Origin: an uncultured Planococcus sp.
Lineage (GTDB): Bacteria; Bacillota; Bacilli; Bacillales_A; Planococcaceae
Assembly (NCBI GenBank): GCA_947493585.1
Contig: CANLRI010000001.1
Coordinates: 1,364,001-1,428,000 of the forward strand
Direction of reading: 5' to 3'
Length of the DNA: 64,000 nt
Shown: positions 51,874 through 62,235 of the stretch, piece by piece
Layout of the letters: every line of letters begins with the position of its first letter
Numbering within the stretch: position 1 is the stretch's first letter
The notes under the pieces: generated by a model
Database searches by the model: none
What the model was told of the DNA's origin: nothing
The model's input: the letters and a program-made list of their open reading frames with translations, nothing else
Translations under genes and position numbers: made by a program

Positions 51874-52422
51874 ATGCAGGAATTTCATGCAACCACGATC
51901 TTTGCAGTAAAACATAAAGGCAAGTCAGCGATGGCTGGTGATGGGCAAGTGACATTCGGCAATGCCGTCGTCATGAAACACACCGCGAAAAAAGTCCGCC
52001 GGCTCTATAACAACGAAGTGCTGACGGGATTTGCGGGGTCCGTTGCGGATGCTTTCACGCTGTTTGAAATGTTTGAAGGCAAGCTCACCGAATTCAATGG
52101 CAATCTTCAGCGCGCTGCGGTTGAACTCGCGAAGCAATGGCGCGGCGATAAAATGCTGCGGCAGCTCGAAGCGATGCTCATCGTCATGAACAAAGACGAG
52201 TTGTTGCTCGTATCAGGCACCGGGGAAGTCATTGAGCCTGATGACGGGATCCTGGCAATCGGCTCAGGCGGCAATTATGCACTCGCGGCCGGCCGTGCGT
52301 TGAAAAAATATGCTGGCGACCACATGACGGCAGGGGAAATCGCCCAATCCGCATTGGAAACAGCTGCAGACATTTGCGTTTACACCAATCATCAAATCAT
52401 CATGGAGGAGTTGTCAGAATGA
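51874..52422 (+). CDS. hslV: ATP-dependent protease subunit HslV (ClpQ)
   Basis: Proteasome-like peptidase of the HslVU complex. It has 182 residues. The start is firm: a single ATG behind GAGGAGGAG. The protein begins [12 protein letters not shown], so the serine found at position 2 of B. subtilis ClpQ, reported there as the nucleophile, is missing. The threonines at 7-8 align with Thr1 of Gram-negative HslV, and a short propeptide would have to be removed. [23 protein letters not shown] and [14 protein letters not shown] are normal. It overlaps hslU by 4 bases. Confidence 0.96.
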   Translation: MQEFHATTIFAVKHKGKSAMAGDGQVTFGNAVVMKHTAKKVRRLYNNEVLTGFAGSVADAFTLFEMFEGKLTEFNGNLQRAAVELAKQWRGDKMLRQLEAMLIVMNKDELLLVSGTGEVIEPDDGILAIGSGGNYALAAGRALKKYAGDHMTAGEIAQSALETAADICVYTNHQIIMEELSE

Positions 52423-53816
52423 AAACACAAACCGATTTAACTCCACGGCAAATCACTGATCATCTAGATCGTTTCATCGTCGGGCAAAAAGATGCCAAGC
52501 GCTCCATTGCGATTGCGCTCCGCAACCGCTACCGCCGCAGCCGCCTCGATGAGGAAATGCAGGATGAAGTTATCCCGAAGAATATTTTGATGATCGGCCC
52601 GACCGGCGTCGGAAAAACGGAAATCGCGCGCCGCATTGCAAAACTGACTGGTGCGCCGTTCATCAAAGTCGAAGCTACGAAATTCACGGAAGTTGGATAT
52701 GTCGGCCGCGACGTAGAGTCGATGGTGCGCGATTTGGTGGAAGCGTCCGTGCGCATCGTTAAAGAAGAAAAATACGAAGCCGTAAAAGATCGCGCAGAAG
52801 CCTCCGCTAACGACCGCCTGGTGAAATTGCTGGCGCCGTCGATGAAGAAAAAGCAGACTGCGCAAAATCCGCTTGAAATGTTCTTCGGCCAAAAACAGGA
52901 GCCGGAAGAGGAAGACCCGGAAGCTGAAGTGGAAGTGCGCGTCAAACGACGTGAGATTGCTGCTGACTTGAAAGCCGGAAAGCTGGAAGAGGAATGGGTA
53001 ACAGCCGAAGTGACGGAAAATACGGCTTCCATGTTTGACGCTTTCCAAGGCTCGGGAATGGAGCAGATGGGAGAGAACATGCAAGACGCCTTATCTTCAT
53101 TGATGCCGAAGAAAAAGAAAAAGCGCCGCATGCAAGTGAAAGATGCCCGCCGCGTACTGACAGCTGAAGAATCGGAAAAACTGGTCGACAGCGAGGAAAT
53201 TTCGGCCGAGGCGATCCGCCGCGCTGAACAGCAAGGCATCATTTTCATCGACGAAATGGACAAAATCGCCAGCAAAAGTTCGACTTCTTCTGCGGATGTA
53301 TCGAGGGAAGGTGTCCAGCGGGATATCCTCCCAATCGTCGAAGGCTCGACGGTATCGACGAAATACGGCGCAGTGAAAACGGATTATATGCTGTTTGTCG
53401 CAGCCGGGGCATTCCATATGTCGAAGCCTTCAGACCTGATCCCGGAATTGCAGGGCCGGTTCCCGATCCGCGTCGAATTGACCAAGCTGGAAGTCGATGA
53501 TTTCGTGAAAATTTTGACGGAACCGAAACATTCCTTGCTCAATCAGTATAAAGCCCTTCTCGAAACAGAGGGAGTTATGGTACACTTTACTGATGCGTCA
53601 ATCGTCAGACTTGCGGAAATTGCTTATGAAGTAAATCAACAGACGGATAATATCGGCGCTCGCCGACTTCATACAATATTGGAACGCTTATTGGAAGATC
53701 TGTCATTTGAGGCATCTGAGATTTCACCTGCCCAAATCGATATCACTCCTCAATACGTTAACGAAAAACTTGAAAATGTGGCAAAAAACAAAGATTTGTC
53801 ACAATTTATCTTGTAG
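52419..53816 (+). CDS. hslU: ATP-dependent protease ATPase subunit HslU (ClpY)
   Basis: AAA+ unfoldase that feeds HslV. It has 465 residues from the ATG at 52419 behind CATGGAGGAG, overlapping the hslV stop. Walker A is GPTGVGKT with K66, and Walker B is [11 protein letters not shown]. An inserted I domain between them (about 110-245) is highly charged. The pore motif GYVGRDVE is present, and the C-terminal tail ends in the hydrophobic QFIL that docks into HslV. Confidence 0.97.
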   Translation: MKTQTDLTPRQITDHLDRFIVGQKDAKRSIAIALRNRYRRSRLDEEMQDEVIPKNILMIGPTGVGKTEIARRIAKLTGAPFIKVEATKFTEVGYVGRDVESMVRDLVEASVRIVKEEKYEAVKDRAEASANDRLVKLLAPSMKKKQTAQNPLEMFFGQKQEPEEEDPEAEVEVRVKRREIAADLKAGKLEEEWVTAEVTENTASMFDAFQGSGMEQMGENMQDALSSLMPKKKKKRRMQVKDARRVLTAEESEKLVDSEEISAEAIRRAEQQGIIFIDEMDKIASKSSTSSADVSREGVQRDILPIVEGSTVSTKYGAVKTDYMLFVAAGAFHMSKPSDLIPELQGRFPIRVELTKLEVDDFVKILTEPKHSLLNQYKALLETEGVMVHFTDASIVRLAEIAYEVNQQTDNIGARRLHTILERLLEDLSFEASEISPAQIDITPQYVNEKLENVAKNKDLSQFIL

Positions 53817-53911
53817 AGCGAGGCGTATTGGTTTCATTAAAGTGTAAAAACCTTTAGAATATTGAATAAACGGTGCGAAATACGTACGAATCATGTAGGA
53901 GGTTCATAATT

Positions 53912-54691
53912 ATGAATTTATTGGGAAAAACAAGACGCATTAACTCTATGCTGCAAGCAGCAGCCGGCAAGCCGGTAAACTTTAAAGACATGGCTGAAAC
54001 ATTGAGCGAAGTCATCGAAGCAAATGTCTTCGTCGTCAGCCGCAAAGGGAAGGTTCTTGGCTATGCTGTCAACCAGCAGATTGAAAACGACCGCATGAAG
54101 AACATGTTGGAAGAACGCCAATTTCCGATCGAGTACACACAAAACCTTTCGAATGTTACAGAAACATCCGCTAACATGGATGTTAGCAGCGAGCACACAA
54201 TCTTCCCTGTGGAAGAGCGCGAACTATTCAAAAATGGCTTGACGACGATCGTTCCGATCATCGGTGGCGGCGAACGCCTTGGCACATTGCTATTGGGCCG
54301 TGTCAATGACCAGTTCGGAGACGACGACTTGATCCTTGGTGAATACGGCGCGACAGTCGTCGGCATGGAGATCCTCCGTGAAAAAGGCGACCGCATCGAA
54401 GAAGAAGCCCGCAGCAAAGCTGTTGTCCAAATGGCGATCAGCTCGCTTTCATACAGCGAACTTGAAGCGATTGAGCATATCTTTGAAGAACTAGACGGCA
54501 ATGAAGGTTTGCTTGTTGCATCTAAAATTGCTGACCGTGTCGGCATCACGCGTTCGGTCATCGTTAACGCACTTCGCAAACTTGAAAGTGCCGGCGTTAT
54601 CGAATCCCGTTCACTCGGTATGAAAGGGACGTACATCAAAGTATTGAATACGAAATTCCTTGCAGAGCTTGAACAATTGAAAATGAATTAA
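53912..54691 (+). CDS. codY: GTP-sensing global transcriptional regulator CodY
   Basis: Repressor that senses GTP and branched-chain amino acids and controls stationary-phase and nutrient genes. It has 259 residues from the ATG at 53912 behind TAGGAGG; the frame opens 13 codons earlier without support. The N-terminal GAF domain ([35 protein letters not shown]) binds isoleucine and valine. The C-terminal winged helix-turn-helix, about 203-235, is [21 protein letters not shown]. It closes the xerC-hslVU-codY group. Confidence 0.98.
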   Translation: MNLLGKTRRINSMLQAAAGKPVNFKDMAETLSEVIEANVFVVSRKGKVLGYAVNQQIENDRMKNMLEERQFPIEYTQNLSNVTETSANMDVSSEHTIFPVEERELFKNGLTTIVPIIGGGERLGTLLLGRVNDQFGDDDLILGEYGATVVGMEILREKGDRIEEEARSKAVVQMAISSLSYSELEAIEHIFEELDGNEGLLVASKIADRVGITRSVIVNALRKLESAGVIESRSLGMKGTYIKVLNTKFLAELEQLKMN

Positions 54692-54698
54692 TTTCATC

Positions 54699-54738
54699 GC
54701 CGCCCCGGACTATCCAATAGTTCCGGGGCGGTTTTTGC
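54699..54738 (+). terminator. Intrinsic terminator after codY
   Basis: A GC-rich stem (CCGCCCCGGAACTA-like arms, read as CCGCCCCGGACTA and TAGTTCCGGGGCGG) is followed by five T. Confidence 0.9.
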
Positions 54739-54797
54739 GTTGTCTGACTGCTGCGGCTTAGGTTAAGGCCGTAATTCAGGGAATTTGTAAATATCAG

Positions 54798-54827
54798 TTG
54801 CAGGCACCAGCAACTGCGTGGTATAAT
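54798..54827 (+). promoter_or_regulatory. Promoter of rpsB
   Basis: TTGCAG (54798-54803) and a perfect TATAAT (54822-54827) are 18 bases apart, with a TGG extended -10. Transcription would begin near 54834. Confidence 0.8.
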
Positions 54828-54833
54828 TTCAAA

Positions 54834-54944
54834 TGGTGTTAAATACACACGCATTCCGATCTGTTCCGCAGGTGCCTGTATGGGTAACGGTTCAGAAGCG
54901 AAGAATGCGGAGGCAAATAAAAACCTATTAGGAGGAAACACATC
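54834..54944 (+). promoter_or_regulatory. Structured 5' leader of rpsB
   Basis: A leader of about 110 bases. Outer arms CGCATTC (54850-54856) and GAATGCG (54903-54909) pair perfectly. Between them, CTGTTCCG and CGGTTCAG form an interrupted inner stem. The ribosome site AGGAGG follows. This arrangement suggests feedback control by S2, which is inference. Confidence 0.45.
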
Positions 54945-55661
54945 ATGGCAGTAATTTCAATGAAACAATTGCTCGAAGCTGGTGTTCACTTTGGCCACCA
55001 AACTCGCCGTTGGAACCCGAAAATGAAAAAATACATCTTCGTGGAACGTAACGGCATCTACATCATCGACCTTCAAAAGACGGTCCGCAAACTTGAGGAA
55101 GCTTATAACTTCATGAAGCAAGTGGGCGAAGAAGGCGGTAAAGTCTTGTTCGTAGGAACTAAAAAACAAGCTCAGGACGCGATCAAAGAAGAAGCAGAAC
55201 GTTCTGGCAACTACTACATCAACCAACGCTGGTTGGGTGGTACTTTGACTAACTTCGGCACGATCCAAAAACGTGTTAACCGCATGAAACAGATCGAGCG
55301 CATGGAAGAAGACGGCACTTTTGATGTCCTTCCGAAAAAAGAAGTAGTTCAATTGAAAAAACAACACGAACGCTTGGAGAAATTCCTAGGCGGTATCCGT
55401 GACATGAACGGTCTTCCAGACGTAATGTTCGTTGTAGACCCTCGTAAAGAACGCATCGCAGTAGCAGAAGCTATGAAATTGAACATTCCAATCGTAGGTA
55501 TCGTTGATACTAACTGCGACCCGGACGAAATCGATTACGTAATCCCTGCAAACGATGATGCTATCCGTGCAGTCAAACTATTGACTGGCAAAATGGCTGA
55601 CGCTCTTCTTGAGTCTAAGCCTGAAGAAGACGAAGAAGTATCAGCGGAAACTGCTGAGTAA
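54945..55661 (+). CDS. rpsB: 30S ribosomal protein S2
   Basis: Small-subunit ribosomal protein. It has 238 residues. Signatures are [20 protein letters not shown] and, later, [32 protein letters not shown], with an acidic tail. The codon choice is strongly biased, as expected for high expression. In B. subtilis a long flagellar cluster separates it from codY; here only 253 bases do. Confidence 0.98.
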   Translation: MAVISMKQLLEAGVHFGHQTRRWNPKMKKYIFVERNGIYIIDLQKTVRKLEEAYNFMKQVGEEGGKVLFVGTKKQAQDAIKEEAERSGNYYINQRWLGGTLTNFGTIQKRVNRMKQIERMEEDGTFDVLPKKEVVQLKKQHERLEKFLGGIRDMNGLPDVMFVVDPRKERIAVAEAMKLNIPIVGIVDTNCDPDEIDYVIPANDDAIRAVKLLTGKMADALLESKPEEDEEVSAETAE

Positions 55662-55675
55662 TTCGCAATGTTTAC

Positions 55676-55713
55676 AGGTGATAAGCGGCCAACCCCACTT
55701 ATCACCTTTTTTT
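55676..55713 (+). terminator. Terminator or attenuator between rpsB and tsf
   Basis: Arms AGGTGATAAG and CTTATCACCT form a 10-base-pair stem, followed by seven T. tsf has no evident promoter of its own, so this probably lowers rather than stops transcription. Confidence 0.8.
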
Positions 55714-55749
55714 GAGAAAACACAGACAAGATGAAGGAGGAATTTAATC

Positions 55750-56634
55750 ATGGCAGTTACAGCTCAAATGGTTAAAGAATTGCGCGAAAAAACAGGCGCA
55801 GGTATGATGGATTGCAAAAAAGCTTTAGTACAAACAGATGGTGACATCGACGCGGCTCTTGATTTCCTTCGCGAAAAAGGATTGTCCAGCGCTTCTAAAA
55901 AAGCAGACCGCATCGCAGCTGAAGGGATCACTTCGATTCTTGAAGAAGGCAACGAAGCAGTTATCTACGAAGTTAACGCTGAAACGGATTTCGTAGCGAA
56001 AAACGAAGGCTTCCAAACTTTGGTCAAAGAAATCGGCGAGCACTTGCTTGCAACTAAACCAGCGACAATCGATGAAGCAAATGCTTCTACTATGTCAAAC
56101 GGTTTGTCAGTAGCGGACCACATCTCAAACGCAATCGCTAAAATCGGTGAGAAAATTACTTTGCGCCGCTTTGAGATCCGCACGAAATCAGACAACGACT
56201 CTTTTGGCCCTTACTTGCACATGGGCGGCCGCATCGGCGTTCTAGTTGTATTGGAAGGTTCTTCTGATTCACAAGCTGCACGCGATATCGCAATGCACAT
56301 CGCTGCACTTAACCCGAAATACATTTCACGTGACGAAGTGTCTGCTGACGAAGTAGAACGCGAGCGCAAAGTATTGACTGAGCAAGCGTTGAACGAAGGC
56401 AAGCCAGAAAAAATCGTTGAAAAAATGGTTGAAGGCCGTCTTGGTAAATACTTCGAAGACATCTGCTTGCTTGACCAAGCATTCGTCAAAAACTCTGATC
56501 AGAAAGTCCGCGAATTCGCAGCATCTGTTGGCGGTACTGTAGCAGAGTTCATCCGTTACGAAGTTGGCGAAGGCATCGAAAAACGCGAAGACAACTTCGC
56601 TGACGAAGTTATGAGCCAAGTCAACAAAAAATAA
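55750..56634 (+). CDS. tsf: Translation elongation factor Ts
   Basis: Exchanges GDP for GTP on EF-Tu. It has 294 residues. The N-terminal UBA-like part [19 protein letters not shown] and the EF-Tu contact region [16 protein letters not shown] are typical. Codon use is highly biased. It follows rpsB as in nearly all bacteria, and a hairpin follows it. Confidence 0.98.
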   Translation: MAVTAQMVKELREKTGAGMMDCKKALVQTDGDIDAALDFLREKGLSSASKKADRIAAEGITSILEEGNEAVIYEVNAETDFVAKNEGFQTLVKEIGEHLLATKPATIDEANASTMSNGLSVADHISNAIAKIGEKITLRRFEIRTKSDNDSFGPYLHMGGRIGVLVVLEGSSDSQAARDIAMHIAALNPKYISRDEVSADEVERERKVLTEQALNEGKPEKIVEKMVEGRLGKYFEDICLLDQAFVKNSDQKVREFAASVGGTVAEFIRYEVGEGIEKREDNFADEVMSQVNKK

Positions 56635-56656
56635 TCTAATTTTCATAAGAGTTATC

Positions 56657-56689
56657 CGGGGAGCACAATGTTGTGTTCCCTGTTTTTCA
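56657..56689 (+). terminator. Terminator or attenuator between tsf and pyrH
   Basis: GGGAGCACAA and TTGTGTTCCC arms form a stem with one G-T pair, followed by TGTTTTT. Confidence 0.7.
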
Positions 56690-56713
56690 ATAAACGTGTA
56701 ACGGAGGGTACCG

Positions 56714-57439
56714 ATGAGTGTTCCAAAATACAAACGCATTGTACTGAAATTAAGTGGAGAAGCGATGGCAGGCGGACAAGGTTTCGGTCTTTCTCCTGAA
56801 ATCATCAAATCTGTCGCAGCACAAGTGAAAGAAATCGTAGACCTGGGCGTAGAAGTAGCGGTAGTGGTCGGCGGAGGAAATATCTGGCGCGGCAAAGTCG
56901 GTTCGGAAATGGGCATGGATCGTGCAACTGCTGACTATATGGGAATGCTTGCAACTGTCATGAATTCATTGGCCTTGCAAGATTCGCTTGAGAAGCAAGA
57001 CGTGGAAACGCGTGTTTTGTCTTCGATTGAGATGCGCCAAGTCGCAGAACCGTATATCCGTAGAAGAGCCATCCGCCATCTTGAGAAAAAACGAGTCGTC
57101 ATTTTCTCGGCCGGCACAGGAAACCCTTACTTCTCGACAGATACGACAGCTGCCTTGCGGGCGGCAGAAATTGAAGCCGATGTTATCTTGATGGCAAAAA
57201 ACAATGTCGACGGCGTTTACTCCGCTGATCCAAAAACCGATGTTGAAGCCGTCAAATACGATGAACTATCGTACTTCGACGTCATTCAGCAAGGACTTCA
57301 AGTGATGGATTCGACAGCTTCCACATTATGTATGGACAATGATATTCCACTCGTAGTATTCTCTATAATGGAAAAAGGTAACATAAAACGAGCTGTTCTG
57401 GGTGAAAAGATCGGGACAGTAGTGAGGAGATCATTATAA
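56714..57439 (+). CDS. pyrH: Uridylate kinase
   Basis: Phosphorylates UMP to UDP and is regulated by GTP and UTP. It has 241 residues of the amino acid kinase fold: [24 protein letters not shown] and [25 protein letters not shown] precedes the ATG. The stop shares one base with the frr start (TAATG). Confidence 0.98.
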   Translation: MSVPKYKRIVLKLSGEAMAGGQGFGLSPEIIKSVAAQVKEIVDLGVEVAVVVGGGNIWRGKVGSEMGMDRATADYMGMLATVMNSLALQDSLEKQDVETRVLSSIEMRQVAEPYIRRRAIRHLEKKRVVIFSAGTGNPYFSTDTTAALRAAEIEADVILMAKNNVDGVYSADPKTDVEAVKYDELSYFDVIQQGLQVMDSTASTLCMDNDIPLVVFSIMEKGNIKRAVLGEKIGTVVRRSL

Positions 57440-57996
57440 TGCCGAAAACAATCATGAACGATACGAAAACAAAAATGAGCAATGCCATTCAAGCTTTTTC
57501 GCGTGATTTGGCTTCTATTCGTGCGGGGCGTGCGACTCCATCTTTGCTCGACAAAATTACGGTCGAGTACTACGGTGCCCCAACACCTGTCAACCAAGTA
57601 GCAGGTATTTCGGTTCCGGAAGCGCGTTTGATCATGATCCAGCCTTACGATAAAACCGTATTGCCTGAAATCGAAAAAGCGATCTTGAAATCGGATCTTG
57701 GACTCAGCCCTTCAAACGACGGCAACGTTATCCGTCTTGCAGTACCAGCTCTTACAGAAGAGCGCCGCAAAGATTTAGTCAAGCAAGTGAAAAAAGAAGG
57801 CGAAGATGCAAAAGTCGTTATTCGCAATATTCGCCGCGATGCCAACGACGATTTGAAAAAACTTGAGAAAAAGAGCGAAATCACGGCTGATGATTTGCGC
57901 GGCTACTCAGATGATGTACAAGATATGACAAACACGCATATCACAAAAATTGATGACATGGTCAAAGACAAAGAAACTGAGATCATGGCAGTTTAA
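57439..57996 (+). CDS. frr: Ribosome recycling factor
   Basis: Splits post-termination ribosomes together with EF-G. It has 185 residues with the three-helix-bundle signatures [21 protein letters not shown] and [22 protein letters not shown]. The ribosome site GTGAGGAG lies in pyrH. A terminator follows. Confidence 0.98.
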   Translation: MPKTIMNDTKTKMSNAIQAFSRDLASIRAGRATPSLLDKITVEYYGAPTPVNQVAGISVPEARLIMIQPYDKTVLPEIEKAILKSDLGLSPSNDGNVIRLAVPALTEERRKDLVKQVKKEGEDAKVVIRNIRRDANDDLKKLEKKSEITADDLRGYSDDVQDMTNTHITKIDDMVKDKETEIMAV

Positions 57997-58014
57997 GCGA
58001 ACTTCATCTGTTCA

Positions 58015-58045
58015 CGAGCGTCCTGTATAACAGGACGCTTTTTTC
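58015..58045 (+). terminator. Intrinsic terminator after frr
   Basis: GCGTCCTGT and ACAGGACGC arms around a short ATA loop are followed by six T. Confidence 0.9.
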
Positions 58046-58097
58046 ATGCCAAAATTTCGGAAGTACCTTGAAAGTTCACGCACAACGCGCATTTTTT

Positions 58098-58106
58098 TGA
58101 TATGAT
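58098..58106 (+). promoter_or_regulatory. Candidate extended -10 of the uppS operon
   Basis: TGA directly precedes TATGAT (58101-58106). No convincing -35 is visible, which extended -10 promoters tolerate. Confidence 0.4.
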
Positions 58107-58148
58107 AAGCAATAGACATTCCGATTGGTTACAAGTGGAGGATTAATT

Positions 58149-58943
58149 ATGTTTAATAAACTATTAAAGAGAAATATAGAGCCGGTAGTGGTGGAATACG
58201 GAGAGCGTGCCATGGCTGTAGCCGGTGCGGGCGTGCCATCTCATGTGGCAATTATTATGGACGGCAACGGTCGATGGGCGAAAAAGCGTTCCATGCCTCG
58301 AGTTGCCGGCCATCACGAAGGAATGAAGACTGTTCGCAAAATAACGAAACTCGCGAGCCATCTAGGCGTCGATGTGTTGACTTTATATGCGTTTTCGACG
58401 GAAAACTGGAAACGTCCGAAAATGGAAGTTGATTTTCTGATGCGATTGCCGGAAGAGTTTTTATCGAGTTTTTTGCCGGAACTGATCGAAGAAAACGTTC
58501 GCGTGGAAATGATGGGCTATGTAAACGATTTGCCTGCCCACACAATCCAAGCGATTCAAAAAGCGAAAGAGGCGACCAAGCACAACGATGGACTGGTGCT
58601 GAACTTTGCATTGAATTACGGCAGCCGTGCGGAAATTGTCGACGCTGTGAAGAACTTAGCTGCTTTGGTGCAGGCTGGGGAACTGGATCCATCCGAAATT
58701 TCAGAAGAAATGATTACAAGCCGCCTCATGACGAGCGGTTTGCCAGAGCCCGATTTATTGATTCGAACGAGCGGGGAGGTTCGTTTGAGCAACTTTATGC
58801 TATGGCAATTGGCTTATACCGAGTTTTGGTTTACCGACACTTTATGGCCAGACTTCGGTGAAGACTGCTTGTTAGAGGCATTTGAGATTTATCAGAAACG
58901 AAATCGGCGTTATGGTGGCTTGAAGGGGGAAGAAGCAAATTGA
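58149..58943 (+). CDS. uppS: Undecaprenyl diphosphate synthase
   Basis: Cis-prenyltransferase that makes the C55 lipid carrier for cell-wall synthesis. It has 264 residues from the ATG at 58149 behind AAGTGGAGG. The catalytic aspartate is D38 in IIMDGNGRWAKKR, and YAFSTENWKRP and LIRTSGEVRLSNF are the other family boxes. It overlaps cdsA by 4 bases and starts the uppS-cdsA-dxr-rseP-proS series. Confidence 0.97.
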   Translation: MFNKLLKRNIEPVVVEYGERAMAVAGAGVPSHVAIIMDGNGRWAKKRSMPRVAGHHEGMKTVRKITKLASHLGVDVLTLYAFSTENWKRPKMEVDFLMRLPEEFLSSFLPELIEENVRVEMMGYVNDLPAHTIQAIQKAKEATKHNDGLVLNFALNYGSRAEIVDAVKNLAALVQAGELDPSEISEEMITSRLMTSGLPEPDLLIRTSGEVRLSNFMLWQLAYTEFWFTDTLWPDFGEDCLLEAFEIYQKRNRRYGGLKGEEAN

Positions 58944-59731
58944 AGCAACGCATTATTACAGGAGCGATAGCAGCTGCTCTATTTATTCCATTTGTCATTA
59001 TCGGCGGAATTCCGTTTATTCTTTTGGTATACGTTCTTGCAACAATTGGTTTTCAGGAATTGCTTAAAATGAAAGGCCGGAGCCTCATGAGCGTGCCCGG
59101 TCTTATTTCTCTTGTGGCCTTGTATGCTTTCATGCTGCCAGGCGAGTGGTCTCAGCAAGTATATGAATGGACCGGCTATTTGAAAGTGGAATTTGTCTTC
59201 ATGGCGGTTATCTTGCTCTTGATACATACGGTGGTCGTCAAAAATAGCTTTACCTTTGACGATGCCGCGTTTGCAATCCTCGGCACGCTTTATGTGGGCC
59301 TCGGGTTCTATTACTTAATCGAAACACGGGAATCAGGGCTTGCGGTATTGATTTTTGCTTTGCTTGTCGTCTGGTTTACCGATTCTGGCGCTTATTTTAC
59401 AGGACGCAAAATTGGGAAGCGCAAATTATGGCCGGAAATATCGCCAAATAAGACCATAGAAGGTTTTGTCGGCGGCATCATCTGGGCGCTTGGCATCGCA
59501 CTTATTTTTGCCTATTTTGCAGGTATGGAACAGCCTTTGCTATTGGTCATCATCGTTGCAATTGTCGCTTCGATTTTCGGACAATTGGGCGATTTGGTGG
59601 AATCGGCTTTGAAACGCCATTTTAACGTCAAAGATTCCGGAAAAATGCTGCCTGGGCATGGCGGCATTTTGGACCGTTTTGACAGTATTCTTTTTGTTAT
59701 GCCGTTATTGCACTTCTTGCATTTTATTTAA
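58940..59731 (+). CDS. cdsA: Phosphatidate cytidylyltransferase
   Basis: Makes CDP-diacylglycerol for phospholipids. It has 263 residues, starting at a TTG that overlaps the uppS stop, behind AAGGGGGAAG. It is highly hydrophobic with about seven or eight membrane spans. The family signature lies near the end: GDLVESALKRHFNVKDSG followed by LPGHGGILDRFDS. dxr follows after 18 bases. Confidence 0.96.
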   Translation: MKQRIITGAIAAALFIPFVIIGGIPFILLVYVLATIGFQELLKMKGRSLMSVPGLISLVALYAFMLPGEWSQQVYEWTGYLKVEFVFMAVILLLIHTVVVKNSFTFDDAAFAILGTLYVGLGFYYLIETRESGLAVLIFALLVVWFTDSGAYFTGRKIGKRKLWPEISPNKTIEGFVGGIIWALGIALIFAYFAGMEQPLLLVIIVAIVASIFGQLGDLVESALKRHFNVKDSGKMLPGHGGILDRFDSILFVMPLLHFLHFI

Positions 59732-59749
59732 GAGGGGATTGTTTCATAG

Positions 59750-60892
59750 ATGAAAAAAATCATTTTGCTCGGCGCGACGGGCTCCATCGGCATCCAGACA
59801 GCGGATATTATCCGGGAGCATCCCGAAGAATTTTCACTGGTCGGATTGGCTGCTGGTAAAAACATGGAGAAAACACGCGAGTTGATTCAAGAGTTCCGAC
59901 CAGAAATCGTTTGTGTCCAGCTTGCTGAAGATGCGCGACAGCTGCAGCAGGAATTCAAAGGCATTCTATTCGTTCACGGCAATAAAGGCCTCATTGATGC
60001 TGCGACTTATGAAGCGGATATATTGGTCAATGCAGTAATCGGCAGCGTTGGGCTCGAGCCGACTTTAGAAGCAATCAAGCTCGGCCGTACGATTGCCATC
60101 GCCAATAAAGAAACGCTAGTAACAGCAGGTCATTTGGTCATGCAAAGTGCCAAAAAGTACGGCGCTGATATCTTACCGGTAGACAGTGAACATTCAGCTT
60201 TGTTCCAGTCGCTTAACGGCGAGAAGCTTGAGCAGGCAAGCCGTTTGATCTTGACCGCTTCAGGCGGCAGTTTTCGTGATAAAACGCGTGATGAACTCGC
60301 AGACGTCACAGTGGAAGATGCACTCAATCACCCCAACTGGTCGATGGGATCCAAGATCACAATTGATTCCGCGACGATGTTGAACAAAGGGTTGGAAGTC
60401 ATCGAAGCGCATGTCTTGTTCGATTTTGCCTATGACGATATCGATGTGTTATTGCACCGGGAGAGTATTATCCATTCCCTAGTTGAATTCCAGGATACGA
60501 GCGTCATGGCGCAGCTCGGAACACCGGATATGAGAGTGCCGATCCAATATGCACTGTCTTATCCAGATCGCCTGCCACGCCCAACTGCCAAACGGCTAGA
60601 CTTGGCAGAAATCGCCCAACTGAATTTTCGTGCGATGGATTACGAGAGGTTTCGCGCATTGCAGCTCGCATTCGACGCCGGACGGGAAGGCGGCACGATG
60701 ACGACTGTCTTGAATGCTGCCAATGAGCAGGCGGTCGCGATGTTCTTAAACCGCCAAATCGGCTTTTTGCAAATTGAGGAATTTATCGAACGGGCAATGC
60801 TTGCCCATCAGACGATTGCTTCGCCGGATCTCGAAACGATTCTCGCGGCAGATTCTGAAACGAGAAAAACTGTAGAAAACATGCTAAAATAG
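59750..60892 (+). CDS. dxr: 1-deoxy-D-xylulose 5-phosphate reductoisomerase
   Basis: Makes MEP in the non-mevalonate isoprenoid pathway, upstream of UppS. It has 380 residues. The NADPH loop is [48 protein letters not shown] and [24 protein letters not shown] are the metal- and substrate-binding segments. AAGAGGGGA precedes the ATG. Confidence 0.97.
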   Translation: MKKIILLGATGSIGIQTADIIREHPEEFSLVGLAAGKNMEKTRELIQEFRPEIVCVQLAEDARQLQQEFKGILFVHGNKGLIDAATYEADILVNAVIGSVGLEPTLEAIKLGRTIAIANKETLVTAGHLVMQSAKKYGADILPVDSEHSALFQSLNGEKLEQASRLILTASGGSFRDKTRDELADVTVEDALNHPNWSMGSKITIDSATMLNKGLEVIEAHVLFDFAYDDIDVLLHRESIIHSLVEFQDTSVMAQLGTPDMRVPIQYALSYPDRLPRPTAKRLDLAEIAQLNFRAMDYERFRALQLAFDAGREGGTMTTVLNAANEQAVAMFLNRQIGFLQIEEFIERAMLAHQTIASPDLETILAADSETRKTVENMLK

Positions 60893-60936
60893 CGACAGAT
60901 TAAAACCGAATAAGGTTTATGAAGGATGGGTTCAAA

Positions 60937-62196
60937 ATGGAGACAGTATTAGCGTTCATCATCATTTTCGGCGCATTAGTGTTTTTCCACGAGCTGGGCC
61001 ATTTCCTGTTCGCTAAGCGGGCTGGGATTCTTGTTCGTGAATTCGCTATCGGAATGGGCCCTAAAATTTTAGGCATTACACGAGGCGAAACGCTGTATAC
61101 GATTAGATTACTTCCAATTGGCGGTTATGTCCGCATGGCGGGAGAAGAAATGGATGCCATCCATCTGCAGGCAGGCCATCGCATTGGATTGTTATTGGAT
61201 GAGGAGGGGCAAGCTAAGAAAGTCATCCTTAACCAAAAACATGTGTATCCCGATATCCTCTTCCTGGAAGTCGAACAAGCAGACCTCGAAAAAGAGCTTT
61301 TCATAAAAGGCTATGATGAAGACGAGCAATTGGTAAATATCAAAGTTGCCCGCGATGCGGTTGTGGAAGAAAACGGCCGTGAAACGATTTTGGCGCCTTA
61401 TGACCGCACATTCGATGCTAAAAATTTGCCGAACCGCTTCATGACGATTTTTGCCGGGCCGTTCTTTAACTTTATTCTGGCCTTTTTCATCTTTACGGCA
61501 ATCGGCATGATGCAGGGAGTTCCAACTTTTGAACCGGTCATTTCTGAAGTGACTGAAGACAGCCCTGCTGAACAGGCAGGCATGCAAGACGGTGATTTGG
61601 TGACGCAAATCGAAGGCCAATCGATTAGCACATGGGATGAGTTGGTAGAATCTGTTCAAGACAGTGCAGGAACAGCGCTCGATTTCCAAGTGGAGCGTGA
61701 TGGCGAGCCTCTTGATTTCACGATTACGCCCGAACTGTCTGAGCAATCGGCAGAGCAAGTCGGTGTCATCGGGGTTTTATACCAAAGCCCTGTGGAAAAA
61801 GACTTTTTCGGCTCATTCGCTTATGGTGCTGAACAGACAGTCTTTTGGTTCAAAGAAATATTCCGCTTGCTTGGCATGCTCGTGACAGGCCAATTTACAA
61901 TCGATGCCCTGTCCGGACCTGTCGGCATTTACAAGACGACTGAAGAAGTTGCGCAGTACGGAATCTTTACGCTCATGAGCTGGGCGGGCATGCTCAGCAT
62001 CAACTTAGGGATCATGAACTTGTTGCCGCTGCCAGCGCTTGACGGCGGGCGACTCATGTTCTTCTTCCTTGAAGCGTTAAGAGGCAAGCCGGTCGATAAG
62101 CAAAAAGAGGGAATGGTCCATTTTGTTGGGATCATGCTGTTGATGCTCTTGATGATTGTCGTCACATGGAATGACATTCAGCGATTTTTCTTTTAA
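60937..62196 (+). CDS. rseP: RIP-family zinc metalloprotease RseP/RasP
   Basis: Intramembrane protease that cuts anti-sigma factors and leftover signal peptides. I start it at the ATG at 60937 (METVLAFII), which aligns with B. subtilis RasP and follows GAAGGATGGG; an ATG at 60919 would add six residues. It has 419 residues. The zinc motif HELGHF gives H18, E19 and H22 in the first membrane span. A PDZ domain lies near residues 200-285, and the last zinc-site motif is NLLPLPALDGGR. It ends at a hairpin before proS. Confidence 0.95.
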   Translation: METVLAFIIIFGALVFFHELGHFLFAKRAGILVREFAIGMGPKILGITRGETLYTIRLLPIGGYVRMAGEEMDAIHLQAGHRIGLLLDEEGQAKKVILNQKHVYPDILFLEVEQADLEKELFIKGYDEDEQLVNIKVARDAVVEENGRETILAPYDRTFDAKNLPNRFMTIFAGPFFNFILAFFIFTAIGMMQGVPTFEPVISEVTEDSPAEQAGMQDGDLVTQIEGQSISTWDELVESVQDSAGTALDFQVERDGEPLDFTITPELSEQSAEQVGVIGVLYQSPVEKDFFGSFAYGAEQTVFWFKEIFRLLGMLVTGQFTIDALSGPVGIYKTTEEVAQYGIFTLMSWAGMLSINLGIMNLLPLPALDGGRLMFFFLEALRGKPVDKQKEGMVHFVGIMLLMLLMIVVTWNDIQRFFF

Positions 62197-62201
62197 TGAA
62201 T

Positions 62202-62235
62202 GAAAGGGAAGCGTCTATCGCTTTCCTTTCTCTGC
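62202..62235 (+). terminator. Possible weak terminator between rseP and proS
   Basis: AAAGGGAAGCG and CGCTTTCCTTT arms form a long stem, but only a TCTCTG follows, so termination would be poor. Confidence 0.5.

Noticed and set aside
52529..53275. Minus-strand open frame (248 codons) opposite hslU
   Set aside because: It is an antisense shadow of a conserved gene, with low-complexity serine and phenylalanine content and no plausible start signal.
53817..53911. Possible CodY autoregulatory box before codY
   Set aside because: I looked for AATTTTCNGAAAATT-like sequence. Only weak partial matches occur, and the promoter elements here are also unclear.
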